Source: Xenophilus aerolatus (lineage in GTDB: Bacteria; Pseudomonadota; Gammaproteobacteria; Burkholderiales; Burkholderiaceae_C). From it: a DNA stretch of 64,000 nucleotides. Positions 45,313 through 57,383 of the stretch are shown here, one piece after another. Made by a program: the position numbers and the translations under genes. The notes beneath the pieces were generated by a model that saw only the letters and a program-made list of their open reading frames with translations, searched no databases and was not told the DNA's origin. Each line of letters begins with the position of its first letter. Positions within the stretch are counted from its first letter, which is position 1. The DNA is taken from positions 62,001 to 126,000 of the forward strand of contig JASCNX010000002.1 in assembly GCA_029968055.1 (NCBI GenBank), read 5' to 3'.

Positions 45313-45729
45313 ATGATCGGCCGCATGCTCGCCAACCTCGTGCCGTTCCTCATCCACTGGGCCATCACCGCGTTGTCGCTCTGGGTGGCGAGCCACATCT
45401 TCCGCGGCCTGAAGTTCGACAGCACCGGCGCGCTGATCGTGGCGGCGCTGCTGCTGGGTTTCGCCAACGCCATCGTCAAGCCGCTGCTGATCGTGCTGAC
45501 GCTGCCGCTCACGCTGCTGACCTTCGGGCTGTTCCTGCTGGTCATCAACGCGCTGATGATCCTGCTCGTCGCCGCCCTGGTGAAGGGCTTTCGGGTCTCG
45601 GGCTTCTGGACCGCGCTGTTCGCGAGCCTCTTCGTGTCGCTGCTGAGCATCCTGATCGGCTCGCTGCTCGGCGGCAGCGACCCGGCCACCACGATCCAGA
45701 TGCCCCAGGGCACGGGCAACTGGCTCTGA
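45313..45729 (+). CDS. Phage_holin_4_2-type small membrane protein
   Basis: 138 residues from the ATG at 45313 (ATG 45325 is an alternative). Four hydrophobic helices; LLLGFANAIVKPLLIVLTLP and TFGLFLLVINALMILL are typical of the Phage_holin_4_2 (DUF360-type) family. Despite the name these are chromosomal membrane proteins of unknown function, and no phage genes are nearby. Confidence 0.85.
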   Translation: MIGRMLANLVPFLIHWAITALSLWVASHIFRGLKFDSTGALIVAALLLGFANAIVKPLLIVLTLPLTLLTFGLFLLVINALMILLVAALVKGFRVSGFWTALFASLFVSLLSILIGSLLGGSDPATTIQMPQGTGNWL

Positions 45730-45886
45730 CGCGGCCCTCGCCCGCCGTGCGCCCCTGAGCGGCCGAGCCGCCGAGGACGACGCCCGGCGTCGGTGCCGTC
45801 TCACACGGCCGGCGCGCCACGCTGCGCCACAGTGGTCCGATCGCACCGCGCGCGGCGCGGCCCCAGACGAACGGAGCATTGCACCC

Positions 45887-46243
45887 ATGAGCACCGACCC
45901 CCTCCTCGGCGGCAGCCGAGCCCCCGCACACGCCACCGGCAAGGACATCGACGCGCTCGGCCCGAGCGACAGCAGCGACAGCGGCAGCGACGTGCAGACC
46001 GACCTGCGCCGCACTTCCCTGCCCGACGAAGGATCGGAAGGCGCGCTGCCCATCGCCCACGACAGCAGCAGCGACGCCGCCGGCACCGGCGAGACGGCCT
46101 CCGCCGACCCGGCCCCGCCCGAGCTCGATGCCGACCTGCTGCCCGACCGCACCGGCCAGCTGCCCGGCGAAGCCATCGACGACGTGGACGTGGCGACCGC
46201 CGACAGCCTGGCCGACGACGATGAGGACGAGAGCGCCGCCTAG
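45887..46243 (+). CDS. Acidic, probably disordered small protein
   Basis: 118 residues, rich in Asp, Ser, Ala, Gly and Pro, with no cysteine, tryptophan or predicted fold. It has a DALGPSDSSDSGSDV stretch and a C-terminal acid run (LADDDEDESAA). I recall similar short acidic proteins from related genomes but know no function. Its TAG stop overlaps the stop of the convergent MFS gene (CTAG). Confidence 0.7.
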   Translation: MSTDPLLGGSRAPAHATGKDIDALGPSDSSDSGSDVQTDLRRTSLPDEGSEGALPIAHDSSSDAAGTGETASADPAPPELDADLLPDRTGQLPGEAIDDVDVATADSLADDDEDESAA

Positions 46244-47457
46244 GACCGTGCGTCCGCCGTGGTCGGCCGCGGGCTGAAGGCGTAGGGCAGCAGCCCCGCC
46301 AACACCAGCACCGCGGCGCAACCGAAGATGGCGCCATAACTCGCGGCCGGCGCCCACTGGGCGCGCTGGCCCCAGTCGGCGATCAGCCCGAAAGCCCAGG
46401 CCGCGAGCGCAGAGCCGAGGAAGACGAAGCTGTTGAGCAGGCCCAGTCCGCGCCCGCGCTGGGCCGGCGCGACGAGCTCGCGGCCATGCGCCATCACGAG
46501 CGGATGCAGCATGCCCACCGTGCCCAGGACCGTGAGCAGCGCGAGGTCCGGCAGCAAGCCTGCCGCGGGCGCCATCGCCAGGGCCGCGGCCGCGACGAAG
46601 GCCAGCAGCGACCAGCCGAGCACGCAGCGCTTGAGCGATGCGCGCCGCACCAGCCAGGGCAGCAGCAACGCGGTGCAGAAGCCGCCCAGGCTGAGCACCG
46701 TCAAGGCCATGCCGCGCGCACCGGCCTGCAGCCCGAACACGTCGGCCAGGTAGGGGCCGCCCCAGGCGTTGCGAAAGGCGGTGCCGGCCGCCATCGCGAC
46801 GCACAGCGGAATCAGCGTCCACATCGCCGGCAGCGCGAGCAGGCGGGCGCTGGCGCCGAGCATGGCGACGGGCGCCTCGGCCTTCGCGTCCGCATGGCCG
46901 TGGTCACGCACCTGGCGCCACACGCCGATGCAGGCGAACAGCATGCACAGCGCGGCCAACGCGATCGGCACCCGCCATCCGATGGCGTGCACCGCCCAGC
47001 CCAGCGGCGCCGTCGCCAGCAATGCGCCCACCATGCCCAGCGCGTTGCTGCGCCCGAGGAACGCGACGTAGCGTTGCGGCGGCAGCGTGGCCGAGGCGTG
47101 GTGCATCAGGCCCATGAACACCGGCGCGCAGGCCAGCCCCAGGCCCAGTTGCGCCAGCATGGCCGTCCCGCCATTGGGCGCCAGCACGAAGAGCAGCGCC
47201 GAGGCCACGCCCAGCGCCAGCAGCACGCGCGTGGGCGCGCCCACGCCGTAGCGGTCGAAGGCCACGCCCACCGGCACCTGTGCGAGCGCGAAGGCCAGGA
47301 AGAAGCAGGACGACAGCGCGCCGAAGCCTGCCGGCGACAGCAACAGGTCGCGCTGCAGCTCGGGCGCCATCACGGCGAGGCAGGTGCGGAAGAACTGGCT
47401 GAGCGCGAAGGCGACGGTGAGCGCGCGCAGGCCGCGCGTGGTGGCAGGGCTGACCAT
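46240..47457 (-). CDS. Major facilitator superfamily transporter
   Basis: 405 residues, twelve helices. Family features: RTCLAVMAPELQRDLLLSPAGFG in the first periplasmic loop and helix, and GVAFDRYGVGAPTRVLL as the loop 2-3 motif. It resembles small-solute/sugar-phosphate-type MFS members. Substrate unknown. Convergent with the acidic-protein gene, with overlapping stops. Confidence 0.9.
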   Translation of the reverse strand: MVSPATTRGLRALTVAFALSQFFRTCLAVMAPELQRDLLLSPAGFGALSSCFFLAFALAQVPVGVAFDRYGVGAPTRVLLALGVASALLFVLAPNGGTAMLAQLGLGLACAPVFMGLMHHASATLPPQRYVAFLGRSNALGMVGALLATAPLGWAVHAIGWRVPIALAALCMLFACIGVWRQVRDHGHADAKAEAPVAMLGASARLLALPAMWTLIPLCVAMAAGTAFRNAWGGPYLADVFGLQAGARGMALTVLSLGGFCTALLLPWLVRRASLKRCVLGWSLLAFVAAAALAMAPAAGLLPDLALLTVLGTVGMLHPLVMAHGRELVAPAQRGRGLGLLNSFVFLGSALAAWAFGLIADWGQRAQWAPAASYGAIFGCAAVLVLAGLLPYAFSPRPTTADARS

Positions 47458-47569
47458 GGAAAAGGCTGGACGACGGCCCCGCGCCGGGCAGGCACGGGAA
47501 CCCGGCCCGCATTAGAACCGCGGGCCGCCGGCCGCCCTGTCGCACGCCGGATCGAGGCCGCGCGAAGAC

Positions 47570-47815
47570 TCAGCGCTCGGCGTCGATGCGCTTCGCTTCC
47601 TCGTCCTGCCAGGCGTCGTTGTGGAGGTCGGGCGTGCCGGGGTAGCCCTGCTGCTTGAGCTTCTCGCGGCCCATGCGGCTGCCTTCCTCGGGCGGGTCCT
47701 GGCCGATGGCACGGCTTTGCTGCAGGTTGACGCCGGACTGTTCGCCGCGGTCGCCGGCGAAGGCCTCGCCGGGTTCGGGATGGGTAATGGGGGTGGGCTG
47801 GCGCGGATCGGTCAT
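47570..47815 (-). CDS. Small hydrophilic protein of unknown function
   Basis: 81 residues from the ATG at 47815 (an earlier in-frame ATG at 47839 is less likely). Composition is Gln/Glu/Pro/Asp-rich without a hydrophobic core: GEAFAGDRGEQSGVNLQQ, MGREKLKQQGYPGTPDL, ending DEEAKRIDAER. Probably disordered and cytosolic. I know no function. Confidence 0.65.
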   Translation of the reverse strand: MTDPRQPTPITHPEPGEAFAGDRGEQSGVNLQQSRAIGQDPPEEGSRMGREKLKQQGYPGTPDLHNDAWQDEEAKRIDAER

Positions 47816-47947
47816 GCGGAACTCCTGAAGATGACCCATGTCGCCACGTGACGCGCAGCGTGGGCGCCGTCCCTCGCGCCCAATGCCTGTGGGAAGCGCC
47901 TCACACCAGGATGGCCTCGCCCGTTGCGGCGGGCGACCCCCCGTCGA

Positions 47948-49948
47948 TCAGGCCGCCGCCTGCGCCCGGCGCCGCGCCAGCGCCACGTACCAGTCCAGGC
48001 TGCCCGGGTTGGCCATCGCCTCCCGGTTCACCACGCGCTCGATGGGCTGGCCCAGGAGCAGCTTCTTGATGGGCAGTTCCTGTTTCTTGCCCGACAGGGT
48101 GCGCGGGATCTCGGCGACCTGGAAGATGTCGTCGGGCAGGAAGCGGGGCGACAAGGCGGTGCGGATGGCACCGTTGAGTTTGCCTCGCATCGCATCGTCG
48201 AGCGCCACGCCGGGGCGCAGCACGACGAACAGCGGCATGTAGCTGTCGCGGCCGAGGTACTCGAGGTCGACCACCATCGAGTCCATCACCTCGGGCAGCG
48301 CCTCGACGGCGTTGTAGATCTCGCTGGTGCCCATGCGCAGGCCCTGGCGGTTGATGGTGGCGTCGCTGCGGCCGTAGATGACGCAACCGCCGTCCTCGCC
48401 GATCCTGATCCAGTCGCCGTGCCGCCACACGCCGGGGTAGGTGTCGAAATAGCTGGAGAGATAGCGTGCGTTGCCGGGGTCGTTCCAGAAGTACAGCGGC
48501 ATCGACGGGATGGGCCGGCTGCACACCAGCTCGCCGACCTCGCCGATCACGGGCTGGCCCTGCTCGTTCCAGGCCTCGACGCTGGCGCCCAGCTGCCGGC
48601 ACTGCATCTGGCCCGGCACCTCGGGCAGCTCGCGGTTGCCGCCCACGAAGGCGCCGCAGAAGTCCGTGCCGCCCGAGATATTGCACCACCAGGGGTCGGG
48701 CGAGCCGGCGGCCTTCAGCTGCGCGGTGCCCCAGCGCTGCACCTCCTCCGCCAACGGCGAGCCGGTGCTGCCCAGCGCCCGCACGCGCGAGAGGTCGCCG
48801 CAGTCCTTCGCGACCACGCCGGCCTTCATGCAGTTGGTGAAGTAGGCGGCGCCGGCGCCGAAGAAGGTGACCTGGTGGCGCGCGACGAAACGCCACAGCA
48901 CGGTCCAGTCGGGCTTGTCCTTGCTGCCGCCGGGGTGGCCGTCGTAGATGCAGATGGTGGCGCCGAAGGCCAGGCCCGAGAGCTGCGAGTTCCACATCAC
49001 CCAACCGGTGGAGCTGAACCAGTGGTAGCGCTCGCCGCGGTTGTTGTCGCTGTAGCTCGCGCCCACGTCGTTGTGCAGCCCGCAGGCGTACATGTTGACG
49101 ATGATGCCGCCCTGGCCGTGCACGATGGGCTTGGGCAGGCCGGTGGTGCCGCTGGAGTAGACGACCCAGATCGGGTGGTCGAAAGGCAGCCACTCGGGCT
49201 CGAAGGCCGCCACGTCCGCATCGTTGCGGGCCGTGGCGCCCGCCCAGTCGGCGTCGTGCGCGATCGACTTCGCCGCGAACGGGCTCTTCACCAGCAGCAG
49301 CTGGCGCACCGAGGGCAGCGCGTCGCGCAGCTCCTGCACGATGGCGCTGCGGTCGACGGGCTTGCCGCCGTAGTGCACGCCGTCGGCCGCGATCAGAAGC
49401 TTGGGCTCGATCTGCCTGAAGCGGTCGGCCACGGCGGCCGTGCCCATGTCGGGCGCGCACACGCTCCACACGGCACCGATGCTGGAGCAGGCGAGAAAGG
49501 CGACCATCGTCTCGGGCACGTTGGGCAAATACGCCGCGACGCGGTCGCCGCGCTGCACGCCCATCGACTTGAGCGTGAGCGCGACCGACGCGACCTGGCG
49601 CCGGAGCTCGGGCCACGACATCTCGCGCACCTCGCCCAGCTCGTTGTCACTCACGATCGCGGGGCAGCCGGCGGCATGCGCGGCGTCGGCATGGCGCAGC
49701 ACCTCGCGGGCGTAGTTCACCTGCGCGCCGGGGAACCAGACGGCGCCCGGCATGCGGTCCTCGGCCAACACCGCGGTGTGCGGCGTGGGCGAGTGCATGC
49801 CGCTGTAGTCCCAGATGCTCTGCCAGAAGGCGTCCAGGTCGGTGACCGACCACTGCCACAGCTTGGCGTAGGAATCGAAGGCGAGGCCGCGTGTCTCGCG
49901 CAGCCAGTCCTGGTAGAGGCGGATCTGGGGAATGTGGGGTGCAGTCAT
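47948..49948 (-). CDS. Acetoacetyl-CoA synthetase
   Basis: 666 residues from the ATG at 49948. Adenylate-forming enzyme that activates acetoacetate with ATP and CoA. N-terminal ACAS domain (FDSYAKLWQWSVTDLDAFW), AMP-binding signature YSSGTTGLPKP at 264-274, GRSDATINRQGLRMGTSEIY, and the C-terminal SGKKQELPIKKLL with the catalytic Lys region. Length and the SSIGAVWSVCAPDMG segment fit acetoacetate rather than acetate ligases. It allows reuse of acetoacetate or ketone bodies, including from polyhydroxybutyrate. Single-gene unit. Confidence 0.93.
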   Translation of the reverse strand: MTAPHIPQIRLYQDWLRETRGLAFDSYAKLWQWSVTDLDAFWQSIWDYSGMHSPTPHTAVLAEDRMPGAVWFPGAQVNYAREVLRHADAAHAAGCPAIVSDNELGEVREMSWPELRRQVASVALTLKSMGVQRGDRVAAYLPNVPETMVAFLACSSIGAVWSVCAPDMGTAAVADRFRQIEPKLLIAADGVHYGGKPVDRSAIVQELRDALPSVRQLLLVKSPFAAKSIAHDADWAGATARNDADVAAFEPEWLPFDHPIWVVYSSGTTGLPKPIVHGQGGIIVNMYACGLHNDVGASYSDNNRGERYHWFSSTGWVMWNSQLSGLAFGATICIYDGHPGGSKDKPDWTVLWRFVARHQVTFFGAGAAYFTNCMKAGVVAKDCGDLSRVRALGSTGSPLAEEVQRWGTAQLKAAGSPDPWWCNISGGTDFCGAFVGGNRELPEVPGQMQCRQLGASVEAWNEQGQPVIGEVGELVCSRPIPSMPLYFWNDPGNARYLSSYFDTYPGVWRHGDWIRIGEDGGCVIYGRSDATINRQGLRMGTSEIYNAVEALPEVMDSMVVDLEYLGRDSYMPLFVVLRPGVALDDAMRGKLNGAIRTALSPRFLPDDIFQVAEIPRTLSGKKQELPIKKLLLGQPIERVVNREAMANPGSLDWYVALARRRAQAAA

Positions 49949-50185
49949 GGCGCTGGAGCTTACGGGCCTGCATCCCCCGCGTGCCAGCGGGAATGTCCCG
50001 TACCGGACCCGCGCAGCGCACGCGCGAACGCACGGGTGGCCGGTTTCGCCGACAGCCGTGTCCCACACCGGTGGGCGGCAGCCCCGGACGCGCGCGATGC
50101 CGCCGGCTTTTGCAAGGTGCATCTCACGCCGAACGCCAGCTGCTGGCGATCGGTGGACCCACCGACATCGAAAGGAATCACCCAG

Positions 50186-50602
50186 ATGACACAACAACGA
50201 CACCATCAGCGCGCAATCGTCGGCGCCTTGTTCGCAGGCCTTCTCGCCGCCGGCGGCGCCGTGCAGGCCCAGGGCGTGGGCGTGGGGGTCGGCGTGAATG
50301 CCGACGTCAACGGCAACGCGCAGCGCGGCCAGGCCGGTACCGCCGCAGGCGCCCGGGCGGGGGCTCGCACCGATGCGCAAGGCACGCCGGGCGGCACCGG
50401 CAACGCGCTGGGCGGCGTTCTCGGCAGCACCACCGGCGCGGTCGGCGGCGCGGTGGGCGGCGCAACGCGCGCGACCGGCGCGGTCGGCGGCGCCACCGGG
50501 GCCGTCAACGGTGCTGCAGGCGGCGCAGTGCGCGCACCGGCAGCCGGGGTCAATGGCAATGGCCAGGCGCAAGGCTCGGGCGCCGTGAACGTCAAGCCCT
50601 GA
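50186..50602 (+). CDS. Exported glycine/alanine-rich repeat protein
   Basis: 138 residues. AAAGGAA ribosome-binding site before the ATG at 50186. Signal peptide (cut near VQAQG), then low-complexity sequence: a GVGVGVN run, and several TGAVGGA-type repeats (TTGAVGGAVGGATRATG). No enzyme motif. Likely periplasmic or surface; similar Gly/Ala repeats occur in proteins of unknown function. A Rho-independent terminator follows 17 bases after the stop. Confidence 0.75.
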   Translation: MTQQRHHQRAIVGALFAGLLAAGGAVQAQGVGVGVGVNADVNGNAQRGQAGTAAGARAGARTDAQGTPGGTGNALGGVLGSTTGAVGGAVGGATRATGAVGGATGAVNGAAGGAVRAPAAGVNGNGQAQGSGAVNVKP

Positions 50603-50619
50603 CGGCTCGCCTGCGCCGA

Positions 50620-50651
50620 GGCCCGCAGCACCCGCGTGCTGCGGGCCTTTT
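50620..50651 (+). terminator. Rho-independent terminator
   Basis: GGCCCGCAGCAC (50620-50631), loop CCGC, GTGCTGCGGGCC (50636-50647), then TTTT. A 12-bp perfect stem just after the glycine/alanine-rich gene. Confidence 0.9.
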
Positions 50652-50664
50652 CACGTGCGGTGCT

Positions 50665-51108
50665 TCAGCGCGGCCGCGCGAGCCGAAACAGGCTGACCGC
50701 CTCCACATCGAGGACTTCGACACCACGCTGATTGAACAGCTGCCAGCGCCAGCGCATCCTGCCCACGCGGGGCCGTGCCGCATCGTGCACGAGCTCCAGC
50801 ACCTCGGCACGCAGGCGCAGCAGGTCGCCGGGGCGCACGGGATTGGGCCAGCGCACATGGCCCAGCCCCGGCGAGGCCAGCGACTCCGAGCCCTCGAGCG
50901 CGGCCTGCACCACCAGCCGCATCGCGATCGTGCAGGTGTGCCAGCCACTGGCGATGAGGCCACCGAAGACGCCCTCCGCCGCTGCCTGCGCGTCGGTGTG
51001 GAACCACTGCGGGTCCCACTGGCGGGCGAAGCCGACGAGCTCGTCCTCGGTGACCGCGTGCGGGCCAGCCTCGATGACCTGGCCGACGAAGAAGTCCGCG
51101 AACTTCAT
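50665..51108 (-). CDS. MaoC-like hot-dog dehydratase
   Basis: 147 residues, single hot-dog domain. FARQWDPQWFHTDAQAA and FGGLIASGWHTCTIAMRLV give the (R)-specific enoyl-CoA hydratase motif (D-x4-H and a GG-x-I-x-SGW loop). Hydrates an enoyl-CoA or is a related thioester enzyme. The start ATG overlaps the stop of the cupin gene (ATGA), so they are translationally coupled; both follow boxA at a distance of about 100 bases and may share its transcript. Confidence 0.87.
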   Translation of the reverse strand: MKFADFFVGQVIEAGPHAVTEDELVGFARQWDPQWFHTDAQAAAEGVFGGLIASGWHTCTIAMRLVVQAALEGSESLASPGLGHVRWPNPVRPGDLLRLRAEVLELVHDAARPRVGRMRWRWQLFNQRGVEVLDVEAVSLFRLARPR

Positions 51109-51431
51109 CCGTGCCGTCGCGCGGCCCAGTAGGTGGCGCCTTCGCTGCCGTACTGTTCGGCATGCGGCTGGTCGGCCACGAGGGCGAAGCGGTCGCCGCG
51201 GCGCAGCACGCGCGTCTCATCGTCGATGGTGAGCGTCAGCTCGCCCTGCACCATGAGCGCCTCGACCGCGAAGGGATGGCCGTGCACCGCCACGTGCGTG
51301 CCCGCCTGCCACACGCGCTCGGCCACTTCGTCGAAGCCGCGCGCGCGGGCATCGGCCTCGAAGTCGGCGAAGCGCGGCATCGCGGCTTCGGCGATGGGCG
51401 CGGGGAAGGCGGTGGTGGTGGCGGCTGTCAT
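51105..51431 (-). CDS. Small cupin-domain protein
   Basis: 108 residues from the ATG at 51431. Cupin barrel: GTHVAVHGHPFAVEALMVQG (HxH...E) and FALVADQPHAEQYG (second His). Metal-binding residues are present, so an enzyme or sensor is possible. Coupled to the MaoC gene; distance to boxA about 103 bases. No specific function assigned. Confidence 0.85.
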   Translation of the reverse strand: MTAATTTAFPAPIAEAAMPRFADFEADARARGFDEVAERVWQAGTHVAVHGHPFAVEALMVQGELTLTIDDETRVLRRGDRFALVADQPHAEQYGSEGATYWAARRHG

Positions 51432-51534
51432 CGAGGGGCTCCTGGGCGTCGGAAAGGCGAGGCCCGGAGTGTCCCGCAGCGCCGCCCGCCTGCCCAGCCC
51501 AGGCTGCCTATGCCGGCCATAGCCGCGGGCCGGG

Positions 51535-52821
51535 TCAGTAGGTCTCCAGATGGAGCCGGCCTTCGCGCTTGAGCTGGTCGGCGACGGCCTCCCAGTCCAG
51601 CCCGCCTTCGTGGGCCACGTCGCGCAGTGCCATGACCACGCCCTCTTCCATGCTCTTGAGGCCGCAGACGTAGAAGTGGCTCGCGCCGTCGCTGAGCAGC
51701 GCGACCAGGTCGGCCGCACGCTCGCGCAGGCGGTCCTGCACGTAGGTCTTGGGCTGGCCGGGCGTGCGCGAGAAGGCGAGGTTGATGTCGATGAAGTCCT
51801 TGGGCAGCGACTGCAGCGGGCCGAAGTACGGCAGCTCCTGCTGCGTGCGTGCGCCGAAGAAGAGCATCAGCTTGCCGCCCTCGAACTTGCCGCTCTTCCT
51901 CAGACGCCGGCGCCACTCGGTCATGGCCCGCATGGGCGCGCTGCCGGTGCCGGTGCAGATCATGACGATGTGCGACTTGGGGTGGTTCGGCATCAGGAAG
52001 CTGCTGCCGAAGGGTCCGACCACCTGCACCGTGTCGCCGACCTTCAGGTCGCACACGTAGTTGGAGCAGATGCCGCGCACGGGCTGGCCCTGGTGGTCCT
52101 CGGTCACGCGCTTCACGGTGAGCGACAGGTTGTTGTAGCCGGGGCGTTCGCCGTTGCGGGCGCTGGCCACCGAATACTGGCGCGGCTGGTGCGCGCGGCC
52201 CAGCGCGTCGGTGCCGGGCGGGATGATGCCGATCGACTGGCCCTCGAGCACCGGGAAAGGCATGGCGCCGAAGTCGAGCACCACGTGGTGCGTCTCGCTG
52301 TCGAAGCCGGCCTCGGTGCAGTTGAAGTTGCCGGTGACGGTGGCGGTGACGGGGCTCCTGGGCGAATGCAGGTTGGTGTACGCGTGCGCGGCCGACCAGG
52401 GCGGGCGCGTGGCGCCGTAGCTCGCGGAGTTGAAGGGCACGGTGCCGGGCTCGGCAGCGGCTGCGGCTGCGGGCACCGGCACGCCGGCTTCGGGCGCGGC
52501 GTCGGCCGCATCCGCAGGCACGCCCGCCTCGGCCAGTTGCTCGGGCGTCAGTTCGGCCGGCAGCTCGTCCCACGTGAGCTGCTCCTCGATCGAGTACGCG
52601 CGCACCCTGGGCATCGTGCGCCAGTTGTCGATCGAGCCCGTCGGGCAGGGCGAGATGCAGGCCATGCAGCCGTTGCACACGTCGGCCCTGACGACGTAGT
52701 TGCGGTCGTCGTGCGTAATGGCCCCGATCGGGCAGGTCGCCTCGCAGGTGTTGCAGCGGATGCAGATCTCGGGGTCGATCAGGTGCTGCTGGATGACCGC
52801 CACAGCTTCAGCCGTTTCCAT
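51535..52821 (-). CDS. boxA: Benzoyl-CoA 2,3-epoxidase reductase subunit BoxA
   Basis: 428 residues. Two [4Fe-4S] ferredoxin motifs at the N-terminus (C20, C23, C26, C30 and C49, C52, C55, C59), a Pro/Ala-rich linker (about residues 95-130), then a ferredoxin-NADP reductase-type FAD/NADPH domain ([45 protein letters not shown]). Cytosolic; transfers electrons from NADPH to BoxB for epoxidation of benzoyl-CoA. Last core box gene; boxB ends 158 bases upstream, with a REP palindrome between. Confidence 0.97.
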   Translation of the reverse strand: METAEAVAVIQQHLIDPEICIRCNTCEATCPIGAITHDDRNYVVRADVCNGCMACISPCPTGSIDNWRTMPRVRAYSIEEQLTWDELPAELTPEQLAEAGVPADAADAAPEAGVPVPAAAAAAEPGTVPFNSASYGATRPPWSAAHAYTNLHSPRSPVTATVTGNFNCTEAGFDSETHHVVLDFGAMPFPVLEGQSIGIIPPGTDALGRAHQPRQYSVASARNGERPGYNNLSLTVKRVTEDHQGQPVRGICSNYVCDLKVGDTVQVVGPFGSSFLMPNHPKSHIVMICTGTGSAPMRAMTEWRRRLRKSGKFEGGKLMLFFGARTQQELPYFGPLQSLPKDFIDINLAFSRTPGQPKTYVQDRLRERAADLVALLSDGASHFYVCGLKSMEEGVVMALRDVAHEGGLDWEAVADQLKREGRLHLETY

Positions 52822-52858
52822 CGTTTCTCTCTTTCTGGGTCCGGACCCTCGGCCCCGA

Positions 52859-52942
52859 CCGTTCGGGCTGAGCTTGGCCTGTCCTGAGCCTGTCGAAGGG
52901 TCGAAGCCTTGCGCGACGTTTCGACAAGCTCAACGCGAACGG
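52859..52942. repeat. REP-type palindrome, family A copy 2 (chimeric)
   Basis: CCGTTCGGGCTGAGCTTG at the left (52859-52876) and TTTCGACAAGCTCAACGCGAACGG at the right (52919-52942), with an inserted unit between them, GCCTGTCCTGAGCCTGTCGA, followed by a GTCGAAG repeat. It fills the boxB-boxA gap. Confidence 0.85.
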
Positions 52943-52979
52943 GTTGGGGTGTCCGAGGCAGACATGGCATCGTGGCGCT

Positions 52980-54407
<1,428 letters not shown>

Positions 54408-54439
54408 GATGACCCTTGGGTGAGGAATTCGGAGGAGGA

Positions 54440-54575
54440 ATTCGGGATCGGACTTCCGGACGCAGAGGACGCAAAGGTTTCGCAGAGGGCGCAAAAGAGA
54501 CATTCAAAGCTTTCTTTGAATCTTTTGCGTCCTCTGCGTCGTTTTGGTTTTTCTTCTGCGTCCGGTAGTCCGCAT

Positions 54576-54578
<3 letters not shown>
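54440..54578. repeat. Palindromic repeat, family B copy 2
   Basis: GGACTTCCGGACGCAGAGGA on the left against TTTTGCGTCCTCTGCG and TTCTGCGTCCGGTAGTCC on the right, and a central perfect hairpin ATTCAAAG-CTTT-CTTTGAAT. It spans the boxC-boxB gap; its terminal TCA (54576-54578) is the boxC stop codon read on the other strand. Confidence 0.9.
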
Positions 54579-56249
<1,671 letters not shown>

Positions 56250-56304
56250 GGAAGTCTCCTGTGGGGCCTGAACCGGAAGCAAAATGCACTTTGCTTCATC
56301 CATG

Positions 56305-56339
56305 ACATGCATCATCATGCATGTTTACGGACGCGTCAA
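56305..56339 (-). promoter_or_regulatory. boxC promoter with probable BoxR operator
   Basis: On the minus strand, TTGACG (56334-56339), 17 bases, GATGAT (56311-56316) resembles a sigma-70 promoter. The dyad ACATGCAT-CATC-ATGCATGT (56305-56324), which contains TGCA-N6-TGCA (56308-56321), covers the -10 and spacer. Direct TGCA repeats are, as I recall, the reported target of BzdR/BoxR regulators. Confidence 0.7.
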
Positions 56340-56383
56340 CCCCGGGGCTGGAATTTTTGTGACGGTGGGTTGCCGGCGCCCGC

Positions 56384-57328
56384 TCAGCGCGCGGCTTCGG
56401 CGTCCATGGCGGCCCGCACCGTGGTGCGCAGCGCCTCGAAGGCCTGCTGCAGGCTCTTGCCGCTGGTGTCGACGCGCAGGTCGGCCTTCGAATAGAAGGC
56501 TGCGCGCCCGTCCAGGATGCGGCGCAGGTCGTCCATGGCCTCGCGGCTCGCCGCCATCGGGCGCGTGTCGCCCTGGGCAGCCACACGGCCCATGTGCTCC
56601 TCGGGCGCGGCCTGCAGCCACACGGTGGTGCAGTGCGCGAGCAGCTCGTTGAAGGTGGCCGGGTCGGAGACGATGCCGCCGGGCGTGGCGATGACCACCT
56701 CGCCGTAGATCTGCACCGCCTCCTCGAGCGCGCGGCGCTCGTAGCGGCGGTATGCATTGGTGCCGTACAGGTCGTGGATCTCGCGCACGCTGCAGCCGGC
56801 GAACTTCTCGATCTCGCGGCTGAGCTCGATGAAGGGCATCTCCAGGTCGTCGGCCAGCATCTGGCCCAGCGTGGACTTGCCCGCGCCGCGCAGCCCGACG
56901 AGCGCGATGCGCCGGTGGCGGGCCGGGTCCACGGCGGCCGTGCCCAGCAGCTCGCCGACGGCAATGCGCACGCGGCGCAGGTCGGCCTCGGAGCGGTGCT
57001 CCAGCAGCTCGCGGATCAGCAGCCATTCGGGCGAACTGGTGGTGACGTCGCCCACCAGTTCGGCCAGCGAGCAGTGCAGTGCCCCGGCCACCTGCTGCAG
57101 CACGAGGATGGACGCATTGCCGATGCCGTACTCGAGGTTGGCCAGGTGCCGCTCCGACACGCCCGCCGCCAGCGCCACCGCCTTGCGCGTGAGCCCGCGG
57201 CGCGCGCGCAGGCTGCGCACGCGCTCGCCCAGCGCCGCCAGCAGCGCATCCCGTCCCTCATCCGATTCGTTGGCCGCGGGGGCGCCCTCCTCCGGCGCCC
57301 GCAGCAGCGCCTCGTTGCGCTCAGTCAT
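56384..57328 (-). CDS. boxR: Benzoate-pathway regulator BoxR (XRE domain plus shikimate-kinase-like domain)
   Basis: 314 residues from the ATG at 57328. XRE helix-turn-helix at about 35-93 (RARRGLTRKAVALAAGVSER) joined to a shikimate-kinase-like domain with P-loop GLRGAGKST at 145-153. This domain combination is specific to BzdR/BoxR, repressors that respond to benzoyl-CoA. It lies upstream of boxC in the same orientation and divergent from the DUF4863/benzoate-CoA ligase operon; TGCA-type motifs flank it on both sides. Confidence 0.95.
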   Translation of the reverse strand: MTERNEALLRAPEEGAPAANESDEGRDALLAALGERVRSLRARRGLTRKAVALAAGVSERHLANLEYGIGNASILVLQQVAGALHCSLAELVGDVTTSSPEWLLIRELLEHRSEADLRRVRIAVGELLGTAAVDPARHRRIALVGLRGAGKSTLGQMLADDLEMPFIELSREIEKFAGCSVREIHDLYGTNAYRRYERRALEEAVQIYGEVVIATPGGIVSDPATFNELLAHCTTVWLQAAPEEHMGRVAAQGDTRPMAASREAMDDLRRILDGRAAFYSKADLRVDTSGKSLQQAFEALRTTVRAAMDAEAAR

Positions 57329-57383
57329 GGAAGTCCTTGTCACAGCCACCGATTCTCGTGCGGCTCAGGGTTAACACCTGATA

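Noticed and set aside
45313-45729. Holin-like gene as sign of a prophage
   Set aside because: No lysin, capsid, tail, integrase or repressor genes nearby; this family is chromosomal and not phage-specific in beta-proteobacteria.
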